The translations under genes were made by a program, and so were the position numbers. 64,000 bases of DNA from Alentia gelatinosa (taxonomy: Eukaryota > Annelida > Polychaeta > Phyllodocida > Polynoidae), in NCBI GenBank assembly GCA_950022655.1, contig OX465589.1:29551970-29615969 (forward strand), read 5' to 3'. The notes below the pieces were generated by a model. That model searched no databases. It was not told the origin of the DNA and saw only the letters and a list, made by a program, of their open reading frames with translations. Positions 8,836-22,275 of the stretch are shown piece by piece; position 1 is the first letter of the stretch; each line of letters starts with the position of its first letter.

Positions 8836-10359
8836 AATTGGTTAAGGGTTAGGGTTAGGGTTAGGGTTAGGGTTAGGGTTAGGATAGGGTAAGTGTTAGG
8901 GGTAGGGTTAAGTACAGGGATAGGAATAGGGATAGGGTTAGGGAGAGGGTTAGTGATAGGGATAGGGATAGTGTTAGTGTTAGGATTAGAGTTGGTGTTG
9001 AACTTAAAACGCCCTTCTAACAGTATCCTGCAATACAGGGTTAGGGTTAGGGATAGGGTAAGGGTTAGGGTTGGGATAGGGATAGGGTCAGGGTTAGGGT
9101 TAGGATAGGGTTAGGGATAGGGCTAGGGATAGGGTTAGGGATAGAGTTAGGGATGGGGATAGGGTTAGGGTTAGGGCTAGGGTTAGGGTTAGAGGGGGTG
9201 TCCACCAGATCCCGACTTGAACTGACACGCCCCGATATTGCCCTTCCGATACAAAATCCATATCTTAACAAAATTGTAGAGCTTATCGGGGCAGTTGGTA
9301 ATTTTCTACGATAACGCTACTGACGCGGCTCAACACGCACCAACGCGAACTGATGCAAAACCTGTATCGCAGTGTATAGATGACTCTTTTAACGGGAAAT
9401 CATATGAAATAAACGATAGAAAATTACGAAATTTTCAGAATCTGTAGAATATATAATGCTAAAGCGGCTCTGCAAAAATTGTGAAATTTAATAGTAGATA
9501 AGGTCTCAAAACGATCATTTTATACTTTAACTGAGGTATCATATAATATTGTTTTGTATCTACAGATAAAATATCAATCTTAAATATGCATTATTTCTGG
9601 AATTATAAAGGAAATATGGTTAATTACACTGGTTGCATCATGAGCTATATCAGGGTGTATCGGGCCCAGGGCACCTTTTTCATGCACCCTCCCAATACGT
9701 TACGACGTGCACCGACGTGCACCTACACAAACCGATATGCTACAATATGCCTTGCGAAGTGCTACGATATGGTAATTTTGTATCGCCTCGCGTCGGCTCG
9801 TGACAGCGTTGGTGGGTGCAGGGTCTTAGGGTTAGAGTAAGGTTAGGGTTAGGGTTGGGGTTGAACTTAAAAAGCCATTCTAACAGTATCCTGCAGTACA
9901 GGTACAGGTACCGCTACAAAAATATTAAGTTCTCTGATGCATTATAGTTTTGAAATGAATTGTTTACTAAACTGTACATCTAGATTTTGAGAATAATCAA
10001 AATTAATGTTAGCGATACACACACCACATGTGTCATTTCCTAGCAACTTTAACTAAATATCCAAGCACAGTCTACCTGAGTCGAGGGCAGACACTGCAGA
10101 ATGGATACTCAAAACTCGCTCACATTTTCAGCAAAATTTGAAGCTAAGGTAATATAAATAGTAATAATACTTCCAAAATATTCTACTTCATGTATATCCA
10201 TATTTGCATCTATTAAATACTCAAGTTCAGTACTGGAAAAAAATGGGTCGAATTTGTTGTGGGTCAAGTTCCATTAACGGATCGAGTTTGTTGTGGGTCG
10301 AGTTTTTTATTGATTGATTTCGTTACGGGTCGAGTTTTTGAGTATTCATGAGTGACTCT
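8836..10359 (+). repeat. Unit 8, type D hybrid, 1524 bp
   Basis: Five TTAGGG at 8849-8878. B-like up to about 9178, A-like from C at 9203 (CCACCAGATCCC). The exchange point lies in the end of hexamer tract 2. Private marker TCGTGACAGC near 9798. Confidence 0.9.
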
Positions 10360-11886
10360 AATTGGTTAAGGGTTAGGGTTAGGGTTAGGGTTAGGGTTAG
10401 GGTTAGGATAGGGTAAGTGTTAGGGGTAGGGTTAAGTACAGGGATAGGAATAGGGATAGGGTTAGGGAGAGGGTTAGTGATAGGGATAGGGATAGTGTTA
10501 GTGTTAGGATTAGAGTTGGTGTTGAACTTAAAACGCCCTTCTAACAGTATCCTGCAATACAGGGTTAGGGTTAGGGATAGGGTAAGGGTTAGGGTTGGGA
10601 TAGGGATAGGGTCAGGGTTAGGGTTAGGATAGGGTTAGGGATAGGGCTAGGGATAGGGTTAGGGATAGAGTTAGGGATGGGGATAGGGTTAGGGTTAGGG
10701 CTAGGGTTAGGGTTAGAGGGGGTGTCAACCAAGCTCCCGACGCGAACTGACGCGCCCTGATATTGCCCTTCCGATACAAAATCCATATCGTAACAAAATC
10801 GTAGAGCTTATCGGGGCAGTTGGTAAGTTTTCTACGATAACGCTACTGATGCGGCTCAACGCGCACCGACGTGAACTGATGCAAAACCTGTATCGCAGTG
10901 TATAGATGACTCTTTTAACGGGAAATCATATGAAATAATCGATAAAAATTTATGAAATTTTCAGAATCTGTAGAATCTATAATGCCAAAGCGGCTCTGCA
11001 AAAATTGTGAAATTTGATAGTAGATAAGGTCTCAAAACGATCATTTTATACTTTAACCGAGGTATCATATAATATTGTTTTGTATCTACAGATAAAATAT
11101 CAATCTTAAATATGCATTATTTATGGAATTATAAAGGAAATATGGGTTATTACACTGGTTGCATCATGAGCTATATCGGGGTGTATCGGGAACATGGCAC
11201 CTTTTTCATGCACCCTCCCAATACGTTACGATGCGCACCGACGCGCACCGACGCGAACCGATAGGCTACGATATGCCTTCAGACGTGCTACGATATGGTA
11301 ATTTTGTATCGGCTCACGTCGGCTCGTGTCGGCGTTGGTGGGTGCAGGGTCTTAGGGTTAGAGTTAGGTTAGGGTTAGGGTTGGGGTTGAACTTAAAACG
11401 CCATTCTAACAGTATCCTGCAATACAGGTACAGGTACCGGTACAAAAATATTAAGTTCTCTGATGCAGTGTAGTTTTGAAATGCATTGTTTACTAAGCTG
11501 TACATCTAGATTTTGAGAATAATCAAAATTAATGTTAGCGGTACACACACCACATGTGTCATTTCCTAGCAACTTTAACTAAATATCCAAGCACAGTCTA
11601 CCTGAGTCGAGGGCAGACACTGCAGAATGGACACTCAAAACTCGCTCACATTTTCAGCAAAATTTGAAGCTAAGGTAATATAAATAGTAATAACACTTCC
11701 AAAATATTCTACTTCATGTATATCCATATTTGCATCTATTAAATACTCAAGTTCAGTACTGGAAAAAAAAGGGGTCGAATTCGTTGTGGGTCGAGTTCCA
11801 TTAACGGGTCGAGTTTGTTGTGGGTCCAGTTTTTTATTGATCGATTTCGTTGCGGGTCGAGTTTTCGAGTATTCATGAGTGACTCT
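10360..11886 (+). repeat. Unit 9, type E, 1527 bp
   Basis: Five TTAGGG at 10373-10402. Left part as B; right arm differs, with GATGCAGTGTAG, CTAAGCTG, GCGGTACACAC and AAAAAAAAGGGGTCG. Confidence 0.9.
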
Positions 11887-13387
11887 AATTGGTTAAGGGT
11901 TAGGGTTAGGGTTAGGGTTAGGGTTAGGGTTAGGATAGGGTAAGGGATAGGTATAGGGATAGGGTTAGGGAGAGGGTTAGTGATAGGGATAGGGATAGTG
12001 TTAGTGTTAGGGTTAGGGTTGGTGTTGAATTTAAAACGCCCTTCTAACAGAATCCTGCAATACAGGGTTAGGGTTAGGGATAGGGTAAGGGTTAGGTTTG
12101 GGATAGGGATAGGGTCAGGGTTAGGGTTAGGATAGGGTTAGGGATAGGGCTAGGGATAGGGTTAGGGATAGAGTTAGGGATGGGGATAGGGTTAGGGTTA
12201 GGGCTAGGGTTAGGGTTAGAGGGGGTGTCCACCAAGCTCCCGACGCGAACTGACGCGCCCCGATATTGCCCTTCCGATACAAAATCCATATCGTAACAAA
12301 ATCTTACAGCTTATCGGGGCAGTTGGTAATTTTCTATGATAACGCTACTGACGCGGCTCAACACGCACCAACGCGAACTGATGCAAAACCTGTATCGCAG
12401 TGCATGGATGACTCTTTTAACAGGAAATCATATGAAATAATCGATAGAAAATTATGAAATTTTCAGAATCTGTAGAATCTATAATGCCAAAGCGGCTCTG
12501 CAAAAATTGTGAAATTTGATAGTAGATAAGGTCTCAAAACGATCATTTTATACTTTAACTGAGGTATCATATAATATTGTTTTGTATCTACAGATAAAAT
12601 ATCAATCTTAAATATGCATTATTTCTGGAATTATAAAGGAAATATGGTTAATTACACTGGTTGCATCATGAGCTATATCAGGGTGTATCGGGCCCAGGGC
12701 ACCTTTTTCATGCACCCTCCCAATACGTTACGACGTGCACCGACGTGCACCTACACAAACCGATATGCTACAATATGCCTTGCGAAGTGCTACGATATGG
12801 TAATTTTGTATCGCCTCGCGTCGGCTCGTGTCAGCGTTGGTGGGTGCAGGGTCTTAGGGTTAGAGTAAGGTTAGGGTTAGGGTTGGGGTTGAACTTAAAA
12901 AGCCATTCTAACAGTATCCTGCAGTACAGGTACAGGTACCGCTACAAAAATATTAAGTTCTCTGATGCATTATAGTTTTGAAATGAATTGTTTACTAAAC
13001 TGTACATCTAGATTTTGAGAATAATCAAAATTAATGTTAGCGATACACACACCACATGTGTCATTTCCTAGCAACTTTAACTAAATATCCAAGCACAGTC
13101 TACCTGAGTCGAGGGCAGACACTGCAGAATGGATACTCAAAACTCGCTCACATTTTCAGCAAAATTTGAAGCTAAGGTAATATAAATAGTAATAATACTT
13201 CCAAAATATTCTACTTCATGTATATCCATATTTGCATCTATTAAATACTCAAGTTCAGTACTGGAAAAAAATGGGTCGAATTTGTTGTGGGTCAAGTTCC
13301 ATTAACGGATCGAGTTTGTTGTGGGTCGAGTTTTTTATTGATTGATTTCGTTACGGGTCGAGTTTTTGAGTATTCATGAGTGACTCT
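11887..13387 (+). repeat. Unit 10, type F, 1501 bp
   Basis: Five TTAGGG at 11900-11929. C-like left end without 24 bp (GGGTAAGGGATAGG), M1 with GAATTTAAAACG, middle CCACCAAGCTCCC. The right half turns A-like between about 12.42 and 12.68 kb. Confidence 0.9.
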
Positions 13388-14913
13388 AATTGGTTAAGGG
13401 TTAGGGTTAGGGTTAGGGTTAGGGTTAGGGTTAGGATAGGGTAAGTGTTAGGGGTAGGGTTAAGTACAGGGATAGGAATAGGGATAGGGTTAGGGAGAGG
13501 GTTAGTGATAGGGATAGGGATAGTGTTAGTGTTAGGATTAGAGTTGGTGTTGAACTTAAAACGCCCTTCTAACAGTATCCTGCAATACAGGGTTAGGGTT
13601 AGGGATAGGGTAAGGGTTAGGGTTGGGATAGGGATAGGGTCAGGGTTAGGGTTAGGATAGGGTTAGGGATAGGGCTAGGGATAGGGTTAGGGATAGAGTT
13701 AGGGATGGGGATAGGGTTAGGGTTAGGGCTAGGGTTAGGGTTAGAGGGGGTGTCAACCAAGCTCCCGACGCGAACTGACGCGCCCTGATATTGCCCTTCC
13801 GATACAAAATCCATATCGTAACAAAATCGTAGAGCTTATCGGGGCAGTTGGTAAGTTTTCTACGATAACGCTACTGATGCGGCTCAACGCGCACCGACGT
13901 GAACTGATGCAAAACCTGTATCGCAGTGTATAGATGACTCTTTTAACGGGAAATCATATGAAATAATCGATAAAAATTTATGAAATTTTCAGAATCTGTA
14001 GAATCTATAATGCCAAAGCGGCTCTGCAAAAATTGTGAAATTTGATAGTAGATAAGGTCTCAAAACGATCATTTTATACTTTAACCGAGGTATCATATAA
14101 TATTGTTTTGTATCTACAGATAAAATATCAATCTTAAATATGCATTATTTATGGAATTATAAAGGAAATATGGGTTATTACACTGGTTGCATCATGAGCT
14201 ATATCGGGGTGTATCGGGAACATGGCACCTTTTTCATGCACCCTCCCAATACGTTACGATGCGCACCGACGCGCACCGACGCGAACCGATAGGCTACGAT
14301 ATGCCTTCAGACGTGCTACGATATGGTAATTTTGTATCGGCTCACGTCGGCTCGTGTCGGCGTTGGTGGGTGCAGGGTCTTAGGGTTAGAGTTAGGTTAG
14401 GGTTAGGGTTGGGGTTGTACTTAAAACGCCATTCTAATAGTATCCTACAGTACAGGTACAGGTACCGGTACAAAAATATTAAGTTCTCTGATGCATTGTA
14501 GTTTTGAAATGAATTGTTTACTAAACTGTACATCTAGATTTTGAGAATAATCAAAATTAATGTTAGCGATACACACACCACATGTGTCATTTCCTAGCAA
14601 CTTTAACTAAATATCCAAGCACAGTCTACCTGAGTCGAGGGCAGACACTGCAGAATGGATACTCAAAACTCGCTCACATTTTCAGCAAAATTTGAAGCTA
14701 AGGTAATATAAATAGTAATAATACTTCCAAAATATTCTACTTCATGTATATCCATATTTGCATCTATTAAATACTCAAGTTCAGTACTGGAAAAAAATGG
14801 GTCGAATTTGTTGTGGGTCAAGTTCCATTAACGGGTCGAGTTTGTTGTGGGTCGAGTTTTTTATTGATTGATTTCGTTACGGGTCGAGTTTTTGAGTATT
14901 CATGAGTGACTCT
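13388..14913 (+). repeat. Unit 11, type B, 1526 bp
   Basis: Five TTAGGG at 13401-13430. First unit of the 5206-bp BCAD block that is repeated immediately downstream. Confidence 0.92.
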
Positions 14914-15553
14914 AATTGGTTAAGGGTTAGGGTTAGGGTTAGGGTTAGGGTTAGGGTTAGGATAGGGTAAGTGTTAGGGTTAGGGTTAAGTACAGGGATA
15001 GGTATAGGGATAGGGTTAGGGAGAGGGTTAGTGATAGGGATAGGGATAGTGTTAGTGTTAGGGTTAGGGTTGGTGTTGAATTTAAAACGCCCTTCTAACA
15101 GAATCCTGCAATACAGGGTTAGGGTTAGGGATAGGGTAAGGGTTAGGTTTGAATTGTTTACTAAACTGTACATCTAGATTTTGAGAATAATCAAAATTAA
15201 TGTTAGCGATACACACACCACATGTGTCATTTCCTAGCAACTTTAACTAAATATCCAAGCACAGTCTACCTGAGTCGAGAGCAGACACTGCAGGATGGAC
15301 ACTCAAAACTCGCTCACATTTTCAGCAAAATTTGAAGCTAAGGTAATATAAATAGTAATAATACTTCCAAAATATTCTACTTCATGTATATCCATATTTG
15401 CATCTATTAAATACTCAAGTTCAGTACTGGAAAAAAATGGGTCAAATTCGTTGTGGGTCGAGTTCCATTTACGGGTCGAGTTTGTTGTGGGTCAAGTTTT
15501 TTATTGATCGATTTCGTTGCGGGTCGAGTTTTCGAGTATTCATGAGTGACTCT
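14914..15553 (+). repeat. Unit 12, type C, 640 bp
   Basis: Five TTAGGG at 14927-14956; same deletion junction as other C units. Closes HOR 3. Confidence 0.92.
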
Positions 15554-17069
15554 AATTGGTTAAGGGTTAGGGTTAGGGTTAGGGTTAGGGTTAGGATAGG
15601 GTAAGGGTTAGGGTTAGGGTTAAGTACAGGGATAGGAATAGGGATAGGGTTAGGGAGAGGGTTAGTGATAGGGATAGGGATAGTGTTAGTGTTAGGGTTA
15701 GGGTTGGTGTTGAACTTAAAACGCCCTTCTAACAGTATCCTGCAATACAGGGTTAGGGTTAGGGATAGGGTAGGGTTAGGGTTGGGATAGGGATAGGGTC
15801 AGGGTTAGGGTTAGGATAGGGTTAGAGATAGGGCTAGGGATAGGGTTAGGGATAGAGTTAGGGATGGGGATAGGGTTCGGGTTAGGGTTAGGGTTAGGGT
15901 TAGAGGGGGTGTCCACCAGATCCCGACTTGAACTGACACGCCCCGATATTGCCCTTCCGATACAAAATCCATATCTTAACAAAATTGTAGAGCTTATCGG
16001 GGCAGTTGGTAATTTTCTACGATAACGCTACTGACGCGGCTCAACACGCACCAACGCGAACTGATGCAAAACCTGTATCGCAGTGTATAGATGACTCTTT
16101 TAACGGGAAATCATATGAAATAAACGATAGAAAATTACGAAATTTTCAGAATCTGTAGAATATATATGCTAAAGCGGCTCTGCAAAAATTGTGAAATTTA
16201 ATAGTAGATAAGGTCTCAAAACGATCATTTTATACTTTAACTGAGGTATCATATAATATTGTTTTGTATCTACAGATAAAATATCAATCTTAAATATGCA
16301 TTATTTCTGGAATTATAAAGGAAATATGGTTAATTACACTGGTTGCATCATGAGCTATATCAGGGTGTATCGGGCCCAGGGCACCTTTTTCATGCACCCT
16401 CCCAATACGTTACGACGTGCACCGACGTGCACCTACACAAACCGATATGCTACAATATGCCTTGCGAAGTGCTACGATATGGTAATTTTGTATCGCCTCG
16501 CGTCGGCTCGTGTCAGCGTTGGTGGGTGCAGGGTCTTAGGGTTAGAGTAAGGTTAGGGTTAGGGTTGGGGTTGAACTTAAAAAGCCATTCTAACAGTATC
16601 CTGCAGTACAGGTACAGGTACCGCTACAAAAATATTAAGTTCTCTGATGCATTATAGTTTTGAAATGAATTGTTTACTAAACTGTACATCTAGATTTTGA
16701 GAATAATCAAAATTAATGTTAGCGATACACACACCACATGTGTCATTTCCTAGCAACTTTAACTAAATATCCAAGCACAGTCTACCTGAGTCGAGGGCAG
16801 ACACTGCAGAATGGATACTCAAAACTCGCTCACATTTTCAGCAAAATTTGAAGCTAAGGTAATATAAATAGTAATAATACTTCCAAAATATTCTACTTCA
16901 TGTATATCCATATTTGCATCTATTAAATACTCAAGTTCAGTACTGGAAAAAAATGGGTCGAATTTGTTGTGGGTCAAGTTCCATTAACGGATCGAGTTTG
17001 TTGTGGGTCGAGTTTTTTATTGATTGATTTCGTTACGGGTCGAGTTTTTGAGTATTCATGAGTGACTCT
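15554..17069 (+). repeat. Unit 13, type A, 1516 bp
   Basis: Four TTAGGG at 15567-15590; ATATATGCT one-base-deleted variant as in unit 7. Confidence 0.92.
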
Positions 17070-18593
17070 AATTGGTTAAGGGTTAGGGTTAGGGTTAGGG
17101 TTAGGGTTAGGGTTAGGATAGGGTAAGTGTTAGGGGTAGGGTTAAGTACAGGGATAGGAATAGGGATAGGGTTAGGGAGAGGGTTAGTGATAGGGATAGG
17201 GATAGTGTTAGTGTTAGGATTAGAGTTGGTGTTGAACTTAAAACGCCCTTCTAACAGTATCCTGCAATACAGGGTTAGGGTTAGGGATAGGGTAAGGGTT
17301 AGGGTTGGGATAGGGATAGGGTCAGGGTTAGGGTTAGGATAGGGTTAGGGATAGGGCTAGGGATAGGGTTAGGGATAGAGTTAGGGATGGGGATAGGGTT
17401 AGGGTTAGGGCTAGGGTTAGGGTTAGAGGGGGTGTCCACCAGATCCCGACTTGAACTGACACGCCCCGATATTGCCCTTCCGATACAAAATCCATATCTT
17501 AACAAAATTGTAGAGCTTATCGGGGCAGTTGGTAATTTTCTACGATAACGCTACTGACGCGGCTCAACACGCACCAACGCGAACTGATGCAAAACCTGTA
17601 TCGCAGTGTATAGATGACTCTTTTAACGGGAAATCATATGAAATAAACGATAGAAAATTACGAAATTTTCAGAATCTGTAGAATATATAATGCTAAAGCG
17701 GCTCTGCAAAAATTGTGAAATTTAATAGTAGATAAGGTCTCAAAACGATCATTTTATACTTTAACTGAGGTATCATATAATATTGTTTTGTATCTACAGA
17801 TAAAATATCAATCTTAAATATGCATTATTTCTGGAATTATAAAGGAAATATGGTTAATTACACTGGTTGCATCATGAGCTATATCAGGGTGTATCGGGCC
17901 CAGGGCACCTTTTTCATGCACCCTCCCAATACGTTACGACGTGCACCGACGTGCACCTACACAAACCGATATGCTACAATATGCCTTGCGAAGTGCTACG
18001 ATATGGTAATTTTGTATCGCCTCGCGTCGGCTCGTGACAGCGTTGGTGGGTGCAGGGTCTTAGGGTTAGAGTAAGGTTAGGGTTAGGGTTGGGGTTGAAC
18101 TTAAAAAGCCATTCTAACAGTATCCTGCAGTACAGGTACAGGTACCGCTACAAAAATATTAAGTTCTCTGATGCATTATAGTTTTGAAATGAATTGTTTA
18201 CTAAACTGTACATCTAGATTTTGAGAATAATCAAAATTAATGTTAGCGATACACACACCACATGTGTCATTTCCTAGCAACTTTAACTAAATATCCAAGC
18301 ACAGTCTACCTGAGTCGAGGGCAGACACTGCAGAATGGATACTCAAAACTCGCTCACATTTTCAGCAAAATTTGAAGCTAAGGTAATATAAATAGTAATA
18401 ATACTTCCAAAATATTCTACTTCATGTATATCCATATTTGCATCTATTAAATACTCAAGTTCAGTACTGGAAAAAAATGGGTCGAATTTGTTGTGGGTCA
18501 AGTTCCATTAACGGATCGAGTTTGTTGTGGGTCGAGTTTTTTATTGATTGATTTCGTTACGGGTCGAGTTTTTGAGTATTCATGAGTGACTCT
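17070..18593 (+). repeat. Unit 14, type D hybrid, 1524 bp
   Basis: Five TTAGGG at 17083-17112; same B-to-A switch and TCGTGACAGC as unit 8, so it is a copy of one recombination event. Confidence 0.9.
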
Positions 18594-20119
18594 AATTGGT
18601 TAAGGGTTAGGGTTAGGGTTAGGGTTAGGGTTAGGGTTAGGATAGGGTAAGTGTTAGGGGTAGGGTTAAGTACAGGGATAGGAATAGGGATAGGGTTAGG
18701 GAGAGGGTTAGTGATAGGGATAGGGATAGTGTTAGTGTTAGGATTAGAGTTGGTGTTGAACTTAAAACGCCCTTCTAACAGTATCCTGCAATACAGGGTT
18801 AGGGTTAGGGATAGGGTAAGGGTTAGGGTTGGGATAGGGATAGGGTCAGGGTTAGGGTTAGGATAGGGTTAGGGATAGGGCTAGGGATAGGGTTAGGGAT
18901 AGAGTTAGGGATGGGGATAGGGTTAGGGTTAGGGCTAGGGTTAGGGTTAGAGGGGGTGTCAACCAAGCTCCCGACGCGAACTGACGCGCCCTGATATTGC
19001 CCTTCCGATACAAAATCCATATCGTAACAAAATCGTAGAGCTTATCGGGGCAGTTGGTAAGTTTTCTACGATAACGCTACTGATGCGGCTCAACGCGCAC
19101 CGACGTGAACTGATGCAAAACCTGTATCGCAGTGTATAGATGACTCTTTTAACGGGAAATCATATGAAATAATCGATAAAAATTTATGAAATTTTCAGAA
19201 TCTGTAGAATCTATAATGCCAAAGCGGCTCTGCAAAAATTGTGAAATTTGATAGTAGATAAGGTCTCAAAACGATCATTTTATACTTTAACCGAGGTATC
19301 ATATAATATTGTTTTGTATCTACAGATAAAATATCAATCTTAAATATGCATTATTTATGGAATTATAAAGGAAATATGGGTTATTACACTGGTTGCATCA
19401 TGAGCTATATCGGGGTGTATCGGGAACATGGCACCTTTTTCATGCACCCTCCCAATACGTTACGATGCGCACCGACGCGCACCGACGCGAACCGATAGGC
19501 TACGATATGCCTTCAGACGTGCTACGATATGGTAATTTTGTATCGGCTCACGTCGGCTCGTGTCGGCGTTGGTGGGTGCAGGGTCTTAGGGTTAGAGTTA
19601 GGTTAGGGTTAGGGTTGGGGTTGTACTTAAAACGCCATTCTAATAGTATCCTACAGTACAGGTACAGGTACCGGTACAAAAATATTAAGTTCTCTGATGC
19701 ATTGTAGTTTTGAAATGAATTGTTTACTAAACTGTACATCTAGATTTTGAGAATAATCAAAATTAATGTTAGCGATACACACACCACATGTGTCATTTCC
19801 TAGCAACTTTAACTAAATATCCAAGCACAGTCTACCTGAGTCGAGGGCAGACACTGCAGAATGGATACTCAAAACTCGCTCACATTTTCAGCAAAATTTG
19901 AAGCTAAGGTAATATAAATAGTAATAATACTTCCAAAATATTCTACTTCATGTATATCCATATTTGCATCTATTAAATACTCAAGTTCAGTACTGGAAAA
20001 AAATGGGTCGAATTTGTTGTGGGTCAAGTTCCATTAACGGGTCGAGTTTGTTGTGGGTCGAGTTTTTTATTGATTGATTTCGTTACGGGTCGAGTTTTTG
20101 AGTATTCATGAGTGACTCT
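18594..20119 (+). repeat. Unit 15, type B, 1526 bp
   Basis: Five TTAGGG at 18607-18636. Starts the second 5206-bp BCAD copy. Confidence 0.92.
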
Positions 20120-20759
20120 AATTGGTTAAGGGTTAGGGTTAGGGTTAGGGTTAGGGTTAGGGTTAGGATAGGGTAAGTGTTAGGGTTAGGGTTAAGTACA
20201 GGGATAGGTATAGGGATAGGGTTAGGGAGAGGGTTAGTGATAGGGATAGGGATAGTGTTAGTGTTAGGGTTAGGGTTGGTGTTGAATTTAAAACGCCCTT
20301 CTAACAGAATCCTGCAATACAGGGTTAGGGTTAGGGATAGGGTAAGGGTTAGGTTTGAATTGTTTACTAAACTGTACATCTAGATTTTGAGAATAATCAA
20401 AATTAATGTTAGCGATACACACACCACATGTGTCATTTCCTAGCAACTTTAACTAAATATCCAAGCACAGTCTACCTGAGTCGAGAGCAGACACTGCAGG
20501 ATGGACACTCAAAACTCGCTCACATTTTCAGCAAAATTTGAAGCTAAGGTAATATAAATAGTAATAATACTTCCAAAATATTCTACTTCATGTATATCCA
20601 TATTTGCATCTATTAAATACTCAAGTTCAGTACTGGAAAAAAATGGGTCAAATTCGTTGTGGGTCGAGTTCCATTTACGGGTCGAGTTTGTTGTGGGTCA
20701 AGTTTTTTATTGATCGATTTCGTTGCGGGTCGAGTTTTCGAGTATTCATGAGTGACTCT
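20120..20759 (+). repeat. Unit 16, type C, 640 bp
   Basis: Five TTAGGG at 20133-20162. Closes HOR 4. Confidence 0.92.
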
Positions 20760-22275
20760 AATTGGTTAAGGGTTAGGGTTAGGGTTAGGGTTAGGGTTAG
20801 GATAGGGTAAGGGTTAGGGTTAGGGTTAAGTACAGGGATAGGAATAGGGATAGGGTTAGGGAGAGGGTTAGTGATAGGGATAGGGATAGTGTTAGTGTTA
20901 GGGTTAGGGTTGGTGTTGAACTTAAAACGCCCTTCTAACAGTATCCTGCAATACAGGGTTAGGGTTAGGGATAGGGTAGGGTTAGGGTTGGGATAGGGAT
21001 AGGGTCAGGGTTAGGGTTAGGATAGGGTTAGAGATAGGGCTAGGGATAGGGTTAGGGATAGAGTTAGGGATGGGGATAGGGTTCGGGTTAGGGTTAGGGT
21101 TAGGGTTAGAGGGGGTGTCCACCAGATCCCGACTTGAACTGACACGCCCCGATATTGCCCTTCCGATACAAAATCCATATCTTAACAAAATTGTAGAGCT
21201 TATCGGGGCAGTTGGTAATTTTCTACGATAACGCTACTGACGCGGCTCAACACGCACCAACGCGAACTGATGCAAAACCTGTATCGCAGTGTATAGATGA
21301 CTCTTTTAACGGGAAATCATATGAAATAAACGATAGAAAATTACGAAATTTTCAGAATCTGTAGAATATATATGCTAAAGCGGCTCTGCAAAAATTGTGA
21401 AATTTAATAGTAGATAAGGTCTCAAAACGATCATTTTATACTTTAACTGAGGTATCATATAATATTGTTTTGTATCTACAGATAAAATATCAATCTTAAA
21501 TATGCATTATTTCTGGAATTATAAAGGAAATATGGTTAATTACACTGGTTGCATCATGAGCTATATCAGGGTGTATCGGGCCCAGGGCACCTTTTTCATG
21601 CACCCTCCCAATACGTTACGACGTGCACCGACGTGCACCTACACAAACCGATATGCTACAATATGCCTTGCGAAGTGCTACGATATGGTAATTTTGTATC
21701 GCCTCGCGTCGGCTCGTGTCAGCGTTGGTGGGTGCAGGGTCTTAGGGTTAGAGTAAGGTTAGGGTTAGGGTTGGGGTTGAACTTAAAAAGCCATTCTAAC
21801 AGTATCCTGCAGTACAGGTACAGGTACCGCTACAAAAATATTAAGTTCTCTGATGCATTATAGTTTTGAAATGAATTGTTTACTAAACTGTACATCTAGA
21901 TTTTGAGAATAATCAAAATTAATGTTAGCGATACACACACCACATGTGTCATTTCCTAGCAACTTTAACTAAATATCCAAGCACAGTCTACCTGAGTCGA
22001 GGGCAGACACTGCAGAATGGATACTCAAAACTCGCTCACATTTTCAGCAAAATTTGAAGCTAAGGTAATATAAATAGTAATAATACTTCCAAAATATTCT
22101 ACTTCATGTATATCCATATTTGCATCTATTAAATACTCAAGTTCAGTACTGGAAAAAAATGGGTCGAATTTGTTGTGGGTCAAGTTCCATTAACGGATCG
22201 AGTTTGTTGTGGGTCGAGTTTTTTATTGATTGATTTCGTTACGGGTCGAGTTTTTGAGTATTCATGAGTGACTCT
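20760..22275 (+). repeat. Unit 17, type A, 1516 bp
   Basis: Four TTAGGG at 20773-20796; ATATATGCT variant. Confidence 0.92.

Larger units (their letters stand above)
7320..15553 (+). repeat. HOR 3 (A-D-E-F-B-C), 8234 bp
   Basis: Six units of 1516, 1524, 1527, 1501, 1526 and 640 bp. Compared with the ABC form it has gained the D, E and F units between A and B. It is bounded by the C-to-A junctions at 7320 and 15554. Confidence 0.9.
15554..20759 (+). repeat. HOR 4 (A-D-B-C), 5206 bp
   Basis: Four units (1516, 1524, 1526, 640 bp). Read in the phase BCAD, the block 13388-18593 repeats immediately as 18594-23799 with exactly the same 5206-bp spacing of all unit boundaries. Confidence 0.9.
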
